Part shown: positions 52,762 through 62,298 of the stretch, piece by piece | Layout of the letters: each line of letters begins with the position of its first letter | How positions within the stretch are numbered: position 1 is the first letter of the stretch | DNA from: JANQPX01 sp050633905 | Lineage (GTDB): Bacteria; Pseudomonadota; Alphaproteobacteria; Geminicoccales; Geminicoccaceae | Assembly: GCA_050633905.1 (NCBI GenBank) | Contig: JBOEHJ010000005.1 | Location: 7,329 to 71,328 of the forward strand | Direction: 5' to 3' | DNA: 64,000 bases | Made by a program: the position numbers and the translations under genes | The notes under the pieces: model-generated | Told to the model about the DNA's origin: nothing | Databases searched by the model: none | What the model saw: only the letters and a program-made list of their open reading frames with translations

Positions 52762-53751
52762 TCATCTCCTGGAAGCGGGCGAAAGGATGTGATCGAGAGC
52801 GAGTGCTAGGATCAGCACCGAACCCATGACCATCAGCTCGACGTAATTCGGCGTATTCAAAAGCCGGAGCCCATTGCGCAGGACGGCGAGCGTGAGAATG
52901 CCGCCCACCGTTTTCCACATGCTGCCGAAACCGCCCTGCAGGCGGGTTCCGCCGAGGACGACGGCGATGATCGTCCAGAGCTCCCAGACCTTGCCGGCGT
53001 TCGGCTCGGCGGTACCAAGGCGCATCGATAACAGGATGCCGGCGATGGCGGCCATCGCGCCACAGATGGTGAAATTGATGATCTTGTGGCGTTTGATATT
53101 GATGCCGGCATCGTGAGCGGCCTCGACATTGTCGCCGACCGCATAGGTCTCGCGCCCGTGGCGGGTGCTGGAGAGCACCCATTGGAAAAAAGCTGCGAGT
53201 GCTAAGAAGATCAGCGCCGTGATCGACAGGGGGCCGACATAAATTTCCGGGTACTCGGTGTAGCTGAAATCACCGACCATCAGCGCGTCTTCGCCGGTGT
53301 AGACGAAGACCAGCCCGCGAATGCCGATCAGTCCGCCCAAGGTGACGATGAACGAATGCATGCCGGAGAGCGCCACCAGCGTTCCGTTCAGGAAGCCGAG
53401 GGCCACGCCCGACAGAAAGCCGCAGAATACGGCCGGCCAGACACCGATCTGCTCCTGCAGTCCGATGGCCAGCGCACAGGCCAGCGCCAGTGTCGCACCG
53501 ACGGAAAGGTCGATCTCGCCGTCGATCATGACCATCGTCATGCCGACAGCAAGAATGCCGATAAAGGCGCCCTGGGTTAGAACGTTGCCGAGATTGTTGA
53601 TCGTGAGGAAATAGGGCGAAGCGTAGGAGAAGACTGCGATGGCCAGGGCGAGGAACAGCCAGATATGGTTGCGCACCAGCCAGTTGAAGGCTGCATCGCC
53701 AAGCGTCGCCGATGTGCCGAGAGGACGCTTGCCTCGCAACGAAGCGCTCAT
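52762..53751 (-). CDS. Sugar ABC transporter permease (CUT2), second of the pair
   Basis: 329 residues from ATG 53751. It contains GMTMVMIDGEIDLSVGATLALA, FLNGTLVALSGMHSFIVTLGGL and YAVGDNVEAAHDAGINIKRHK. The open frame continues upstream of 53751 across the next gene, but that is an out-of-frame read. Two different permeases imply a heterodimeric channel, less common in this class. Confidence 0.9.
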   Translation of the reverse strand: MSASLRGKRPLGTSATLGDAAFNWLVRNHIWLFLALAIAVFSYASPYFLTINNLGNVLTQGAFIGILAVGMTMVMIDGEIDLSVGATLALACALAIGLQEQIGVWPAVFCGFLSGVALGFLNGTLVALSGMHSFIVTLGGLIGIRGLVFVYTGEDALMVGDFSYTEYPEIYVGPLSITALIFLALAAFFQWVLSSTRHGRETYAVGDNVEAAHDAGINIKRHKIINFTICGAMAAIAGILLSMRLGTAEPNAGKVWELWTIIAVVLGGTRLQGGFGSMWKTVGGILTLAVLRNGLRLLNTPNYVELMVMGSVLILALALDHILSPASRR

Positions 53752-54704
53752 GCGAAAACCCTGCCGCGCTTGGCGCCGATATCGATCCACACCGCTGTTA
53801 TGATGACGGCCCAGGTGACCAGCCACTGGACATAGTAGGGAAAGCCGAGCAGCAAAAGGCCATTCTGGATGAAGCCGAGCATGGTGATGCCGAGCACCGT
53901 GCGCCAGATGCTGCCCGATCCGCCGAGCAAGGACGTGCCACCGAGGATAATGCCGGCAAGCACGGTCAGCTCGTAGCCCTGGCCGATGGTATTCTGCGCA
54001 CCCATCACGCGGCTGCCCATGATGATGGCAGCGAGCGCCGTCATTCCCCCTGACAACACGTAGGTCCAGAATACGACCCAGCGCGCATCGATGCCGGAGA
54101 ACAGACCAGCGGTCTGGTTGCCGCCGACGGCATAGACGGTGCGGCCGAATATCGTGCGGCGCAGGATGAAACTGGCGACGCCAGCCGATATCAGGAAAGC
54201 CAGGGCCGGAACAGGTAGTCCAAACAATGTACCGCGGCCGAAAAAGGCAAACCATGTCGCTTGCGGATTGGCGACATTGACGTTGGAGCCGCCGGAATAA
54301 TAAAGCGTCAGTCCCTGCAGGAAGGACAGCATGGCCAGCGTCACGATCAGCGCGTTCAGCCCGACGAACCCGACAAGCAGCCCGTTCCAGGCCCCGAGGA
54401 CGAGGCCGGCGGCGATAACGATGAGAATGGCCCCGGCTGGACCGATGGCGTTGTGCTGATCGACGACGATGACCGTCAAGAGCGTGAGCATCGATCCGAC
54501 GGAAAGGTCGAGCCTGCCGGAAATCACCACAAAGGTGACGCCGATCGCGATCAAACCGGTGATCGAGACCTGGCGGACGACATCGAGGATGTTGCCGACG
54601 GTAAGAAACGACGGGGCGGACATGGCAACAGCCGCCAGAAATAATCCGAAAGCTACAATCAAGCCGTGACGCTGCAGAAACGCGGCACTGCGCGGCATCA
54701 CCAT
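53748..54704 (-). CDS. Sugar ABC transporter permease (CUT2), first of the pair
   Basis: 318 residues: GVTFVVISGRLDLSVGSMLTLL, NGLLVGFVGLNALIVTLAML and VGGNQTAGLFSGIDARWVV, as expected for RbsC-like permeases. GGGAGGAG lies before ATG 54704. It overlaps the second permease by four bases. Divergent from the binding-protein gene at 54997, with about 290 bases between. Confidence 0.9.
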   Translation of the reverse strand: MVMPRSAAFLQRHGLIVAFGLFLAAVAMSAPSFLTVGNILDVVRQVSITGLIAIGVTFVVISGRLDLSVGSMLTLLTVIVVDQHNAIGPAGAILIVIAAGLVLGAWNGLLVGFVGLNALIVTLAMLSFLQGLTLYYSGGSNVNVANPQATWFAFFGRGTLFGLPVPALAFLISAGVASFILRRTIFGRTVYAVGGNQTAGLFSGIDARWVVFWTYVLSGGMTALAAIIMGSRVMGAQNTIGQGYELTVLAGIILGGTSLLGGSGSIWRTVLGITMLGFIQNGLLLLGFPYYVQWLVTWAVIITAVWIDIGAKRGRVFA

Positions 54705-54996
54705 CCGCAGTCTCCTCCCTGATCATCAAACGATAGGCGAGGGGGAGCCAGGATGACAGGCTGTAAAAATCCAAAATGGATGCAGATGCCGACAGCACGC
54801 GCGCACGTAGAGGCCAAGACCTTTGCAGGTTTGTTCAGCCTCGTTTCGTCTCATCCCTGCAAAAGATCAGATTTGGATATCATGCGCATTGTTATGCTCG
54901 TGAATTGGAGGATGATCGGTAACATCGTGCAGTCTGCTGCAAGAAAGGCAGTCGCGCGGCCAGAAGGAAAATTTAACCGCCCACAGGGAGCAGAAA

Positions 54997-55998
54997 ATGA
55001 CGGATTTCGCCAAGAGCGTACGCATTCTGGCGTTCGCTTTGATGACGGGCACTATGGCGGTTGGCACTGCCGTGGCAGAGGACGCGCCGGATTGGCTGGG
55101 TGGGGAACTCAAAAAGCCGCTATCGGAAACCCGTATCGGCATCACCGTGCTTTATCCGGGTTCCAACGCCTATCAGGCGAAGTATGCCGAGACGGCCGAA
55201 AGCTACACCAAGGAACTCGGCCTGGATGCCACGGTGATGGACCCCCAAGGCGACCCGGCGACGCAGTTCGATCAGCTGCAGGACATGGTTTCGCAAAATC
55301 TCGATGTGATCGTGTTATGGCCGACCTCGCAGAATGCGCTTATTCCAGCGGTGCGCGAAGCGTCACGCGCCGGCATTCCACTGATCACGTCCAACTCGCC
55401 GATCGGTGAGGCGGGGCGCCGCTACATCGTCGGCCACACCGGACCCGATGACTGTGCGCAGGCTGAACAGTCCGCCGAAATGCTCGGCGACGCTCTCAGC
55501 GGTGAGGGCAACATTGTCGTGGTCGAGGGTACGCCCGGTTATACGGTCTCGATCCTGCGCAAGAACTGCTTCCTCGACAAGCTGGAGGACACATATCCGA
55601 ACATCAAGATTCTCGCCAGCCAGACCGCGGAGTGGAACCGCGAGAAGGCCCAGACGGTGATGGAAACCTATCTGACCCAGTTTGGCGACGATATCGATGG
55701 CGTCTACGCTTTTGACGACGGCATGGGGCTCGGCGTGATCAGCGCTCTGCAGGGTGCGGGCAAGCAGCCGGGCGAGGTCAAGCTCGTGACCTGCAACCAG
55801 TTCGGTGAAGGTTGGGATGCGATGAAGGAAGGCTGGCATACCGGTTCCAACAAGCAGTCGCCGATCGACGATGCGATCCTCGCCATTCAGACGGCCGTAA
55901 AGGTCGCCAACGGCATCGACATTCCCGATCTCCAGGGCATCGAGACGCCGAAGGTACTGCCTGAGAACGTCGACGAGTTCGAACGTCCTTCCTGGTAA
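54997..55998 (+). CDS. Sugar ABC transporter substrate-binding protein
   Basis: 333 residues, Sec signal peptide (cleavage after TAVAE), type I fold. Contains RIGITVLYPGSNAYQAKYAET, VIVLWPTSQNALIPAV, GYTVSILRKNC and YAFDDGMGLG. It is divergent from the permease/ATPase genes; a promoter region of about 290 bases lies between and shows no site I can name. Partner of the CUT2 permease pair. Confidence 0.9.
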   Translation: MTDFAKSVRILAFALMTGTMAVGTAVAEDAPDWLGGELKKPLSETRIGITVLYPGSNAYQAKYAETAESYTKELGLDATVMDPQGDPATQFDQLQDMVSQNLDVIVLWPTSQNALIPAVREASRAGIPLITSNSPIGEAGRRYIVGHTGPDDCAQAEQSAEMLGDALSGEGNIVVVEGTPGYTVSILRKNCFLDKLEDTYPNIKILASQTAEWNREKAQTVMETYLTQFGDDIDGVYAFDDGMGLGVISALQGAGKQPGEVKLVTCNQFGEGWDAMKEGWHTGSNKQSPIDDAILAIQTAVKVANGIDIPDLQGIETPKVLPENVDEFERPSW

Positions 55999-56119
55999 GG
56001 TCAGGAGCGGCACGCAGGTTCTTTTGTCCGCGGCGTACTGCGCCGCGGACAAACAACTTGTCATCACCGATCCGAAAGCGGTGCCATGGTGGGCCGGGCA
56101 CATCAGCTAACCCTTTGAT

Positions 56120-56132
56120 GTGGCCATGCCAC
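56120..56132. repeat. Short palindrome beside the regulator stop codon
   Basis: GTGGC-CAT-GCCAC, perfect 5-bp arms, followed by CCACTAG. It sits in the short convergent gap between the binding-protein gene and the HTH-solute-binding regulator, at the stop of the latter. Confidence 0.5.
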
Positions 56133-56135
56133 CCA

Positions 56136-57839
56136 CTAGTATCGGCCGTTCGCCCGCATGACGGCGTCAACGCGATTTTGCGCCGATGATAACGCGGCAG
56201 CGGCAGTCACTCTGCCGCCGAGCATGTCGTGAATTTCCTCACCCAGGACGTACAGGATGTCGCTGAATTCCGGCACGGGCGGACGCGGCCACAACTGAAT
56301 TTCGCCACGCCGCTCCATGGCGTCGATACGGTCGATGATCTTGGAAAACGACCGCACTTCCGGATCCGCACTGGTGGAAAAGCGCGGGCTGGTGAGGTTG
56401 CCGGCTTGCACATACCATTTCATCAGTTCCGGACGGGTCAGATACTCCATGACCTTCCAGGCCGATCGCGTGCGCTCTTCGCTGAGCCCTCTTGGTATGG
56501 CCAGCGCGAAGCCACCGATGGGCGATACGGCGCGCGCACCCGGGGCTGGTGGGTGAACGGCGAAATCGACCTGGCCATGGGCCGCTGCTTTCTTGTCGAG
56601 CTCAAAAGCTGCGGCGCGCACCGACCAGCCATAGGTCATCGCCGCCTTACCGCTTGCGAAGAGTGCGATGCGCTTGTCCCAGTTGCACTGTATGCTCTCC
56701 GGATGCGCGTAGTCACGGAGCGCCAGCAGGTGTTCCGCCGTCCGGCGGCCGGCCTCCGTGTCGATCATCGGGCGAAAATGCTCACCGATGATGTCGCCGA
56801 CGTCGAATTCTTCGCCGATCCAGGGAAGATCGATTACCGGCTGACCGAAATCAGCCAATGTCAGCACGAAGGTGTGAGCGACCGGCGTGCCCCGTCCGAA
56901 GTTCATCACGATGCCCGACAGGCCGAACCGGGAACCCTGAAGCGTCTTCGCTGCGAACAGCACGTCCTCGGATGACTTCGGCGCCTGCAGTCCCGCCTCG
57001 GAAAACAGGTCCGTGCGGTAGAACAGCAGTTCCGCCGTCGGCTGGATCGGCACCCCATATTGCCTGCCGCCGGAGCGCGACCCTTTCCACGCAGCCGTGT
57101 GGAAATCGGACGCATTGTAGCGCTCGGCCTCGATGAGGTCGTCGAGCGGTTGGACGATCCCTTTTTGCGATAATTCCCCGATCCAGGGCAGATCGAACGA
57201 GACGATATCATATGAGGATTTAGCGCGGCCGTGGTTTTCCAGGATCGCTTCATGCAGTTCGTCGATCGGCAATGTCGTGATGTCCAGGCTGGCGCCACAT
57301 AACTCATTCAGGGTGCGGACTTGATCGGCCAGTGTCTTGAACGTCGGATCGATCGGGCATAACAGGCGAACCGGGCGATCGTAACCGACCGCAGTGCGCA
57401 TGGCGTTGGGAAAAGAAAGGATTTTCGGCGCCATGTAGGAAGCTCCGAAAAAGAAATCCTCTATACCGCTGCCGCTCTGGGTGAAGCCGAAGGCGTTGCC
57501 GACATGCGCCTTCAGCAACAAGGCATAGGACTCGACCTCACGGATCAGCTTGCGCGTCGGATGAAGCGAAAACGACCTGCCCGATTTCGAGCGTGGTCGT
57601 TTCAGCAGGAGCTCCTCATCGATCAGTTCGCCGATGCGGCGCATCGCCGTCCCATAGGGTACGCCGGATGCGGCCGCTGCCGAAGTGACGGTCAGCATCT
57701 TGCCCTCGAGATGCCTGCGCATAGCGTAAGAGATGATGTTCCAGCGGGCATCCTGCCCTGAAAGCGAGGTTCGTTCCTCGCACAAGCTCCGCCAGGTATC
57801 CGAGAAGTTCAGAATGCGAAGCAATTCATCGCGGGTCAT
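56136..57839 (-). CDS. Regulator joining a winged helix to an ABC solute-binding-protein fold
   Basis: 567 residues from ATG 57839 (AGGAG seven bases upstream). Residues about 35-95 are a winged helix-turn-helix (TSAAAASGVPYGTAMRRIGE then LIDEELLLKRPRS). From about 150 onwards the chain resembles family 1 extracellular solute-binding proteins (MalE-like): YDIVSFDLPWIGELSQKGIV, DDLIEAERYNASDF, GVPIQPTAELLFYRTDLFSEAG, and GKAAMTYGWSVRA. No signal peptide or membrane segment is present, so the binding domain is cytoplasmic and would act as the ligand sensor. Next to a sugar transporter and divergent to the GMC oxidoreductase, it most likely controls them. Conceptually like E. coli SgrR, but with a different binding-protein family. 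Confidence 0.8.
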   Translation of the reverse strand: MTRDELLRILNFSDTWRSLCEERTSLSGQDARWNIISYAMRRHLEGKMLTVTSAAAASGVPYGTAMRRIGELIDEELLLKRPRSKSGRSFSLHPTRKLIREVESYALLLKAHVGNAFGFTQSGSGIEDFFFGASYMAPKILSFPNAMRTAVGYDRPVRLLCPIDPTFKTLADQVRTLNELCGASLDITTLPIDELHEAILENHGRAKSSYDIVSFDLPWIGELSQKGIVQPLDDLIEAERYNASDFHTAAWKGSRSGGRQYGVPIQPTAELLFYRTDLFSEAGLQAPKSSEDVLFAAKTLQGSRFGLSGIVMNFGRGTPVAHTFVLTLADFGQPVIDLPWIGEEFDVGDIIGEHFRPMIDTEAGRRTAEHLLALRDYAHPESIQCNWDKRIALFASGKAAMTYGWSVRAAAFELDKKAAAHGQVDFAVHPPAPGARAVSPIGGFALAIPRGLSEERTRSAWKVMEYLTRPELMKWYVQAGNLTSPRFSTSADPEVRSFSKIIDRIDAMERRGEIQLWPRPPVPEFSDILYVLGEEIHDMLGGRVTAAAALSSAQNRVDAVMRANGRY

Positions 57840-58054
57840 GCCGCACTCCTGCTCAGCGGCCGGCAGATGCCAAGGCAAATCGTAGTTTGTCCATTTCTGA
57901 CATTAACGCCATTCAGCACGGCCAATGTCTATGAAATCATACAGTAAGGGCATCGAGAAACACCAATACGGGCGTGCAATGAATGAATGCGTCCAAATCG
58001 GTGATCTGATGCTGGACTTGGTGCCGGGCAGCAAGGCCGGGGAGGAACAGCGGT

Positions 58055-59653
58055 ATGGCCAGTACGATCTATGACTATGTGGTCGTCGGTGCAGGATCGG
58101 CTGGATGCGCCGTTGCCGGACGTTTGGGCAAGGCGGGCTACAAGGTCTTGTTGCTGGAGGCAGGCGGACGTGATCGCAGTCCCTGGATTCATGTGCCGCT
58201 CGGCTATTCGAAGCTCTACACCAATCCGGCCGTCAACTGGTGTTATCAGAGTGAGCCCGAACCTCATCTGAACGACCGCACGTTGTTTCAGCCGCGCGGC
58301 AAGGTGCTCGGTGGCACCGGTGCGATCAACGGCATGATCTATATGCGTGGCCAGCCCGAGGACTTCGACGATTGGGCGGCGGCCGGCTGCACCGGCTGGG
58401 GCTGGGATGATGTGTTGCCTTTCTTCCAATTGTCCGAGGATCAGGAGCGCGGTGCAGACGAATTTCACGGCGTCGGCGGTCCGGTATCGGTGTCGGATCT
58501 GCGCACCAAACACGCACTTGGCGAAGCTTATATTGCCGCATCGCAGGCGCTAGGTGTACCGCCCAATGATGATTTCAATGGGGCGAAGCAGCTAGGCACC
58601 GGCTATGTGCAGACCACCACCAAGAACGGCTGGCGTTGGAGTACGGCGTCCGGGTATTTGCGCGGTACTGCGATGGCCAATATCGATCTCAAACTCCATG
58701 CCATGGTCGAGAAGATCGAGGTCGACGGTCGCCGCGCCGTCGGCGTTTCCTGGGATGACGGCGCCGGTCGGCACCAAGCTAGGGCTAGGCGCGAGGTCAT
58801 TCTGTGCGGCGGTGCCTTCAACTCGCCTCAGCTGCTCCAGTTGTCGGGCATCGGACCAGGCGCCGTGCTGCGGCAGCATGGGATTTCGGTGATCCACGAC
58901 CTCCCCGGCGTCGGTGAAAACCTACAAGACCATTTCGGCATCGGTGCGGTGTATCGATCCAGGGTGAAGTCCACCGTCAATGACCTCTATAACAACCCCT
59001 TCAAGGGCGGCTGGCAGTTGCTGCGCTTTCTCTTGTTCCGAACCGGACCGTTCGCCGACAACGGTAATTATGCGAACACGTTCATCTGCAGCGGACCGGA
59101 CATCGACCGCCCCGACATGATGGTCACGTTCATGGCCTGGTGCACGACGGAAGATCTGAAGCCGCACCCGTTTTCTGGCTTCACCATTCTAGCCGAACAC
59201 ATGCGGCCCTGCTCGCGTGGGCATGTGCGTATTTCCGGTAACAAGCCTACCGACCAGCCATTGATTCAATTCAACTTCTTTGCCGATGAAGCTGACCGGC
59301 AAGCGGCGCTTGCAGGCTTAAAATTCGGACGAAAAATCGCAGAGACTGCGCCGATGTCCGACTGCGTCGACCACGAGATTTTGCCAGGTGAGGACGTGCA
59401 GTCGGACGAGGAGTTGCTGGCCTATTGCCGAACGTCCGGTCTTTCCTTGCTGCACGCGGTCGGCAGCTGCAAAATGGGAATTGGCGATGATGCGGTGGTG
59501 GACCCGCGGCTCTCTGTCCACGGCGTGGAAGGCTTGCGCGTGGTCGACGCATCGATCATGCCGCGCATCGTCACCGGCAACACAAATGCCGCTTCGATCA
59601 TGATCGGGGAAAAGGGTGCGGCCCTCATTCTGGAGGACGCTAAAACCAAATGA
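58055..59653 (+). CDS. GMC-family FAD oxidoreductase
   Basis: 532 residues. FAD motif DYVVVGAGSAGCAVAGRL, GMC signature 1 PRGKVLGGTGAINGMIYMRG, signature 2 GGAFNSPQLLQLSGIGPGA, and the C-terminal catalytic pair His in LLHAVGSCKMG and Asn in GNTNAASIMIGEK. Choline dehydrogenase-like; alcohol, glucose or sugar-acid dehydrogenases share this pattern. It is divergent from the HTH-solute-binding regulator, suggesting control by it, and 27 bases upstream of the next dehydrogenase gene. Confidence 0.9.
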   Translation: MASTIYDYVVVGAGSAGCAVAGRLGKAGYKVLLLEAGGRDRSPWIHVPLGYSKLYTNPAVNWCYQSEPEPHLNDRTLFQPRGKVLGGTGAINGMIYMRGQPEDFDDWAAAGCTGWGWDDVLPFFQLSEDQERGADEFHGVGGPVSVSDLRTKHALGEAYIAASQALGVPPNDDFNGAKQLGTGYVQTTTKNGWRWSTASGYLRGTAMANIDLKLHAMVEKIEVDGRRAVGVSWDDGAGRHQARARREVILCGGAFNSPQLLQLSGIGPGAVLRQHGISVIHDLPGVGENLQDHFGIGAVYRSRVKSTVNDLYNNPFKGGWQLLRFLLFRTGPFADNGNYANTFICSGPDIDRPDMMVTFMAWCTTEDLKPHPFSGFTILAEHMRPCSRGHVRISGNKPTDQPLIQFNFFADEADRQAALAGLKFGRKIAETAPMSDCVDHEILPGEDVQSDEELLAYCRTSGLSLLHAVGSCKMGIGDDAVVDPRLSVHGVEGLRVVDASIMPRIVTGNTNAASIMIGEKGAALILEDAKTK

Positions 59654-59654
59654 A

Positions 59655-59667
59655 GTGGTCACACCAC
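59655..59667. repeat. Short palindrome between GMC and Gfo/Idh/MocA genes
   Basis: GTGGTCACACCAC, identical to the copy at 34037, starting one base after the GMC TGA stop codon and 14 bases before the next start codon, near its GGGGGAGG ribosome-binding site. Confidence 0.6.
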
Positions 59668-59680
59668 GGGGGAGGCATAA

Positions 59681-60679
59681 ATGCTTGGGATTGCATTGCT
59701 GGGAAGTGGGCGCATGGCGCATGTCTACGGGCCCAAGATCGGCCAGCACCCTGGTCTCGAGCTTATTTGTGTTTTCAATCCCAACCTGGAATCCGCAAAG
59801 AAGGCCGCGAACGCCTATGGGGGCAGGGCCGAAGCGGATCTCGTCAGGACTCTCGCCGATCCAAAGGTGGACGCGGTCGTAATCGCCACGCCGACCAATA
59901 CTCATCTCGAATATATTGAGGTAGCCGCGAAAGCAGGCAAACCGATCTATTGTGAAAAACCGCTCGACTTCACACTCGAGCGTGTCGACCGGTGTCTGGA
60001 GGTACTGTCAGCCCATCCGGTGCCCTTCATGCTCGGCTTCAACCGGCGTTTCGATCCCGACAATAATGCACTGCAAGCAGCGGTTCGAGCCGGCGAAATC
60101 GGCGAACTAAACCTACTGATGAGCACTAGCCGTGAGCCAGGCCCGCCGCCGATCAGTTACGTGAAGAGCTCTGGCGGCTATTTTCTCGACGCCCAGATCC
60201 ACGACATCGACCTTTTGTGCTGGATTGCGGGCGAGCGTCCGATCGAAGTGTATGCTGCTGGCAGTTGCATGGTCGATCCGGAGATCGGCGAGGCAGGCGA
60301 TGTCGACACCGCCATGACAATCATGAAAATGCCGAGTGGCTGCCTTTGCCACATCAACAATTGCAGGCGAGCGTCCTATGGCTTCGACCAGCGTGTGGAA
60401 GCGTTCGGCGCCAAGGGCATGCTGCAAACCGTCAATCAGCGCGACGACAACCTGGTCCGCTGGGACGGTACGCATACTGAGTCCCGTGCAGAGCTGAAGT
60501 ATTTCTTTCTGGAACGCTATGATGCGTCGTTCTTGCATGCGCTCGATGAATTTCACGATGCGGTGAGTAACAACCGTCCCCCGTCGGCGACCGAACATGA
60601 TGGTCGCACCGCCCTCGCCATCGCCCTCGCTTGCGACCGATCGCAGCGTGAGGGTGCAGCGATCCGGATGGCGTATTGA
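59681..60679 (+). CDS. Gfo/Idh/MocA-family dehydrogenase (inositol 2-dehydrogenase-like)
   Basis: 332 residues. Rossmann motif GSGRMAHVYG, the conserved IYCEKPLDF motif, and GGYFLDAQIHDIDLLCWIAG, which carries the catalytic Asp/His pair typical of IolG. Starts at ATG 59681 behind GGGGGAGG. An internally deleted copy of part of this gene lies at 37131. Confidence 0.92.
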   Translation: MLGIALLGSGRMAHVYGPKIGQHPGLELICVFNPNLESAKKAANAYGGRAEADLVRTLADPKVDAVVIATPTNTHLEYIEVAAKAGKPIYCEKPLDFTLERVDRCLEVLSAHPVPFMLGFNRRFDPDNNALQAAVRAGEIGELNLLMSTSREPGPPPISYVKSSGGYFLDAQIHDIDLLCWIAGERPIEVYAAGSCMVDPEIGEAGDVDTAMTIMKMPSGCLCHINNCRRASYGFDQRVEAFGAKGMLQTVNQRDDNLVRWDGTHTESRAELKYFFLERYDASFLHALDEFHDAVSNNRPPSATEHDGRTALAIALACDRSQREGAAIRMAY

Positions 60680-60748
60680 GCGAAATTTGACGGTCAGTGG
60701 TGTTGCTGCATGAGGCCCTCCTAATGTCCGACGGTCTCATGCTGGTCG

Positions 60749-61515
60749 TCAATCACCAGCCAATCGTTCGATGCCGCGATCGACAGAAACGGCAAGGACC
60801 AGCAGAATGCCGGTGACGATCAAACGGCTTCATTGGCAACGCCCATCAGATTCAGGCCATTCGACACGGTGGCGATGATAAGGGCGCCAAATAGCGCGCC
60901 CGTGACCCGGCCGCGGCCACCGAACAGGCTAACCCCGCCGATGACAGCAGCGGCAATGGATTCGAGCAGCAGAGCCCCTCCGCCAATGCCGCCGCCCGAG
61001 GACACGGATACGCCTAAGATTCGCGATGCCGCAAGAATGCCGGCAAGAGCCGCAAGGCCGCCTGCGATCGCAAATGCCATGATCTTGATGCGCGCCACGT
61101 TGATGCCGCTGCGTCTTGCCGCCTCCACGCTGTTGCCGACAGCATAAAGATGGAGGCCAAAGCGGGTTTCGGTGGTTACGTAAGCGGTAACGCCTAGGAC
61201 CGTGATAAAAAGGATCAACGGCATAGGCAGGCCATTGCGTTCTGAGAGAAGCAGCAGGGCTGCAATTGCCAAAACACCGACGATAGCCACCGGCAGGATC
61301 AGATCCCGGGCAAGCGGTGCAGTCAGCCCTGCTCGACGCCTGGCCATCAATGTAGAAATCTTAAGCGCCGCAAAAAGGGTAATGCCGATCAGGACGAGAG
61401 CCCAGGCGGCAGCGCCGGACAGATAGGTGCCGGCAATGTCCTCGACGCCGGTTCCAAGCAGATTGTAACGCCCGGTTCGAGGCAGGAGCAACAATTGCAC
61501 GCCGTTCATCATGAT
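60749..61515 (-). pseudogene. Remnant of a XylH-type sugar ABC permease
   Basis: It has the C-terminal two thirds of the permease: MNGVQLLLLPRTGRYNLLGT, TRFGLHLYAVGNSVEAARRSG and INVARIKIMAFAIAGG. The N-terminal part is lost at a junction near 61515. The C-terminus is frameshifted: NLMGVANEAV ends in a stop, but one base along the reading IVTGILLVLAVSVD gives the expected end. Not functional. Confidence 0.75.
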
Positions 61516-62239
61516 CATGGCGGATTTCGGCCAGCCGGTTTTGAATCTGCCGCGACGAGGTGAAGGCTTCTTAAATACTGGTCTTGAAGGTACTTGCTGT
61601 CGGCCGATGTTGGATTCCGAAGCGGCCATGCAGGCTGCCGAGTTCTTGCTGGAATGTTTGGACTACTCGCCGCCCAATATTCTGCAGATGTCCTGGTACG
61701 AGCGGGCCAGATGCTATGCCGACGGCCACGCGGCAATGGCCTACTGTTACACACAGATCATGCCGCTGTTCGAGCGCAGACCAAACTCACCAGCCTATGG
61801 AAAAACCGGCTACTCGCCGCATCCGCCCGCGCGTGGCCAATTGCCCATTGCGCCGCTGGGTGGCTGGTCGTTGTGCATGCCATCCAACCTCGCGCCTGAG
61901 AGGCGGAATGCCACGATCAAGGCGATACGCGCCTTGACCTCGGCCGTCGCCACCAAGCTCTACATGGAGAATGGCAGTGTCGTCAGCTCACGTTTCAGCG
62001 TGTGCAATGACCCACATGTCGCTGAGCTCGGTCCGATGATACCGATTGTCGACAAGATGGCGCGTGACGGTGCGTTGCAAATGTGGCCACGCCCCGCAGT
62101 CGTCGAATTGACCGATCTGGTCGCCATCCTCGGTGACGAGATCCACACCATGCTGCAGCGAAACAAGAGACCTCGTACCGCTCTCGCCGATGCCCAGAAT
62201 CGCTGCGACCGCTTGATGCGCGCCCATGGACGATATTGA
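61511..62239 (+). pseudogene. C-terminal remnant of a second HTH-solute-binding regulator
   Basis: About 240 codons closely parallel the C-terminal half of the regulator at 56136 (ADFGQPVLNLP versus ADFGQPVIDLP; GHAAMAYCYTQ versus GKAAMTYGWSV; MRAHGRY versus MRANGRY at the very end). The HTH and the first half of the binding domain are missing at the junction with the permease remnant. Confidence 0.8.
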
Positions 62240-62298
62240 CGTCCATAAATTTGCTGCCTCTGGTCGCCATGGCTTTGCCGCCGTCGACGCCAAAACGC

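Noticed and set aside
52762..54798. A 678-codon open frame on the minus strand covering two permease genes
   Set aside because: Only the part after 53751 matches a permease; the first part is an out-of-frame read of the neighbouring permease.
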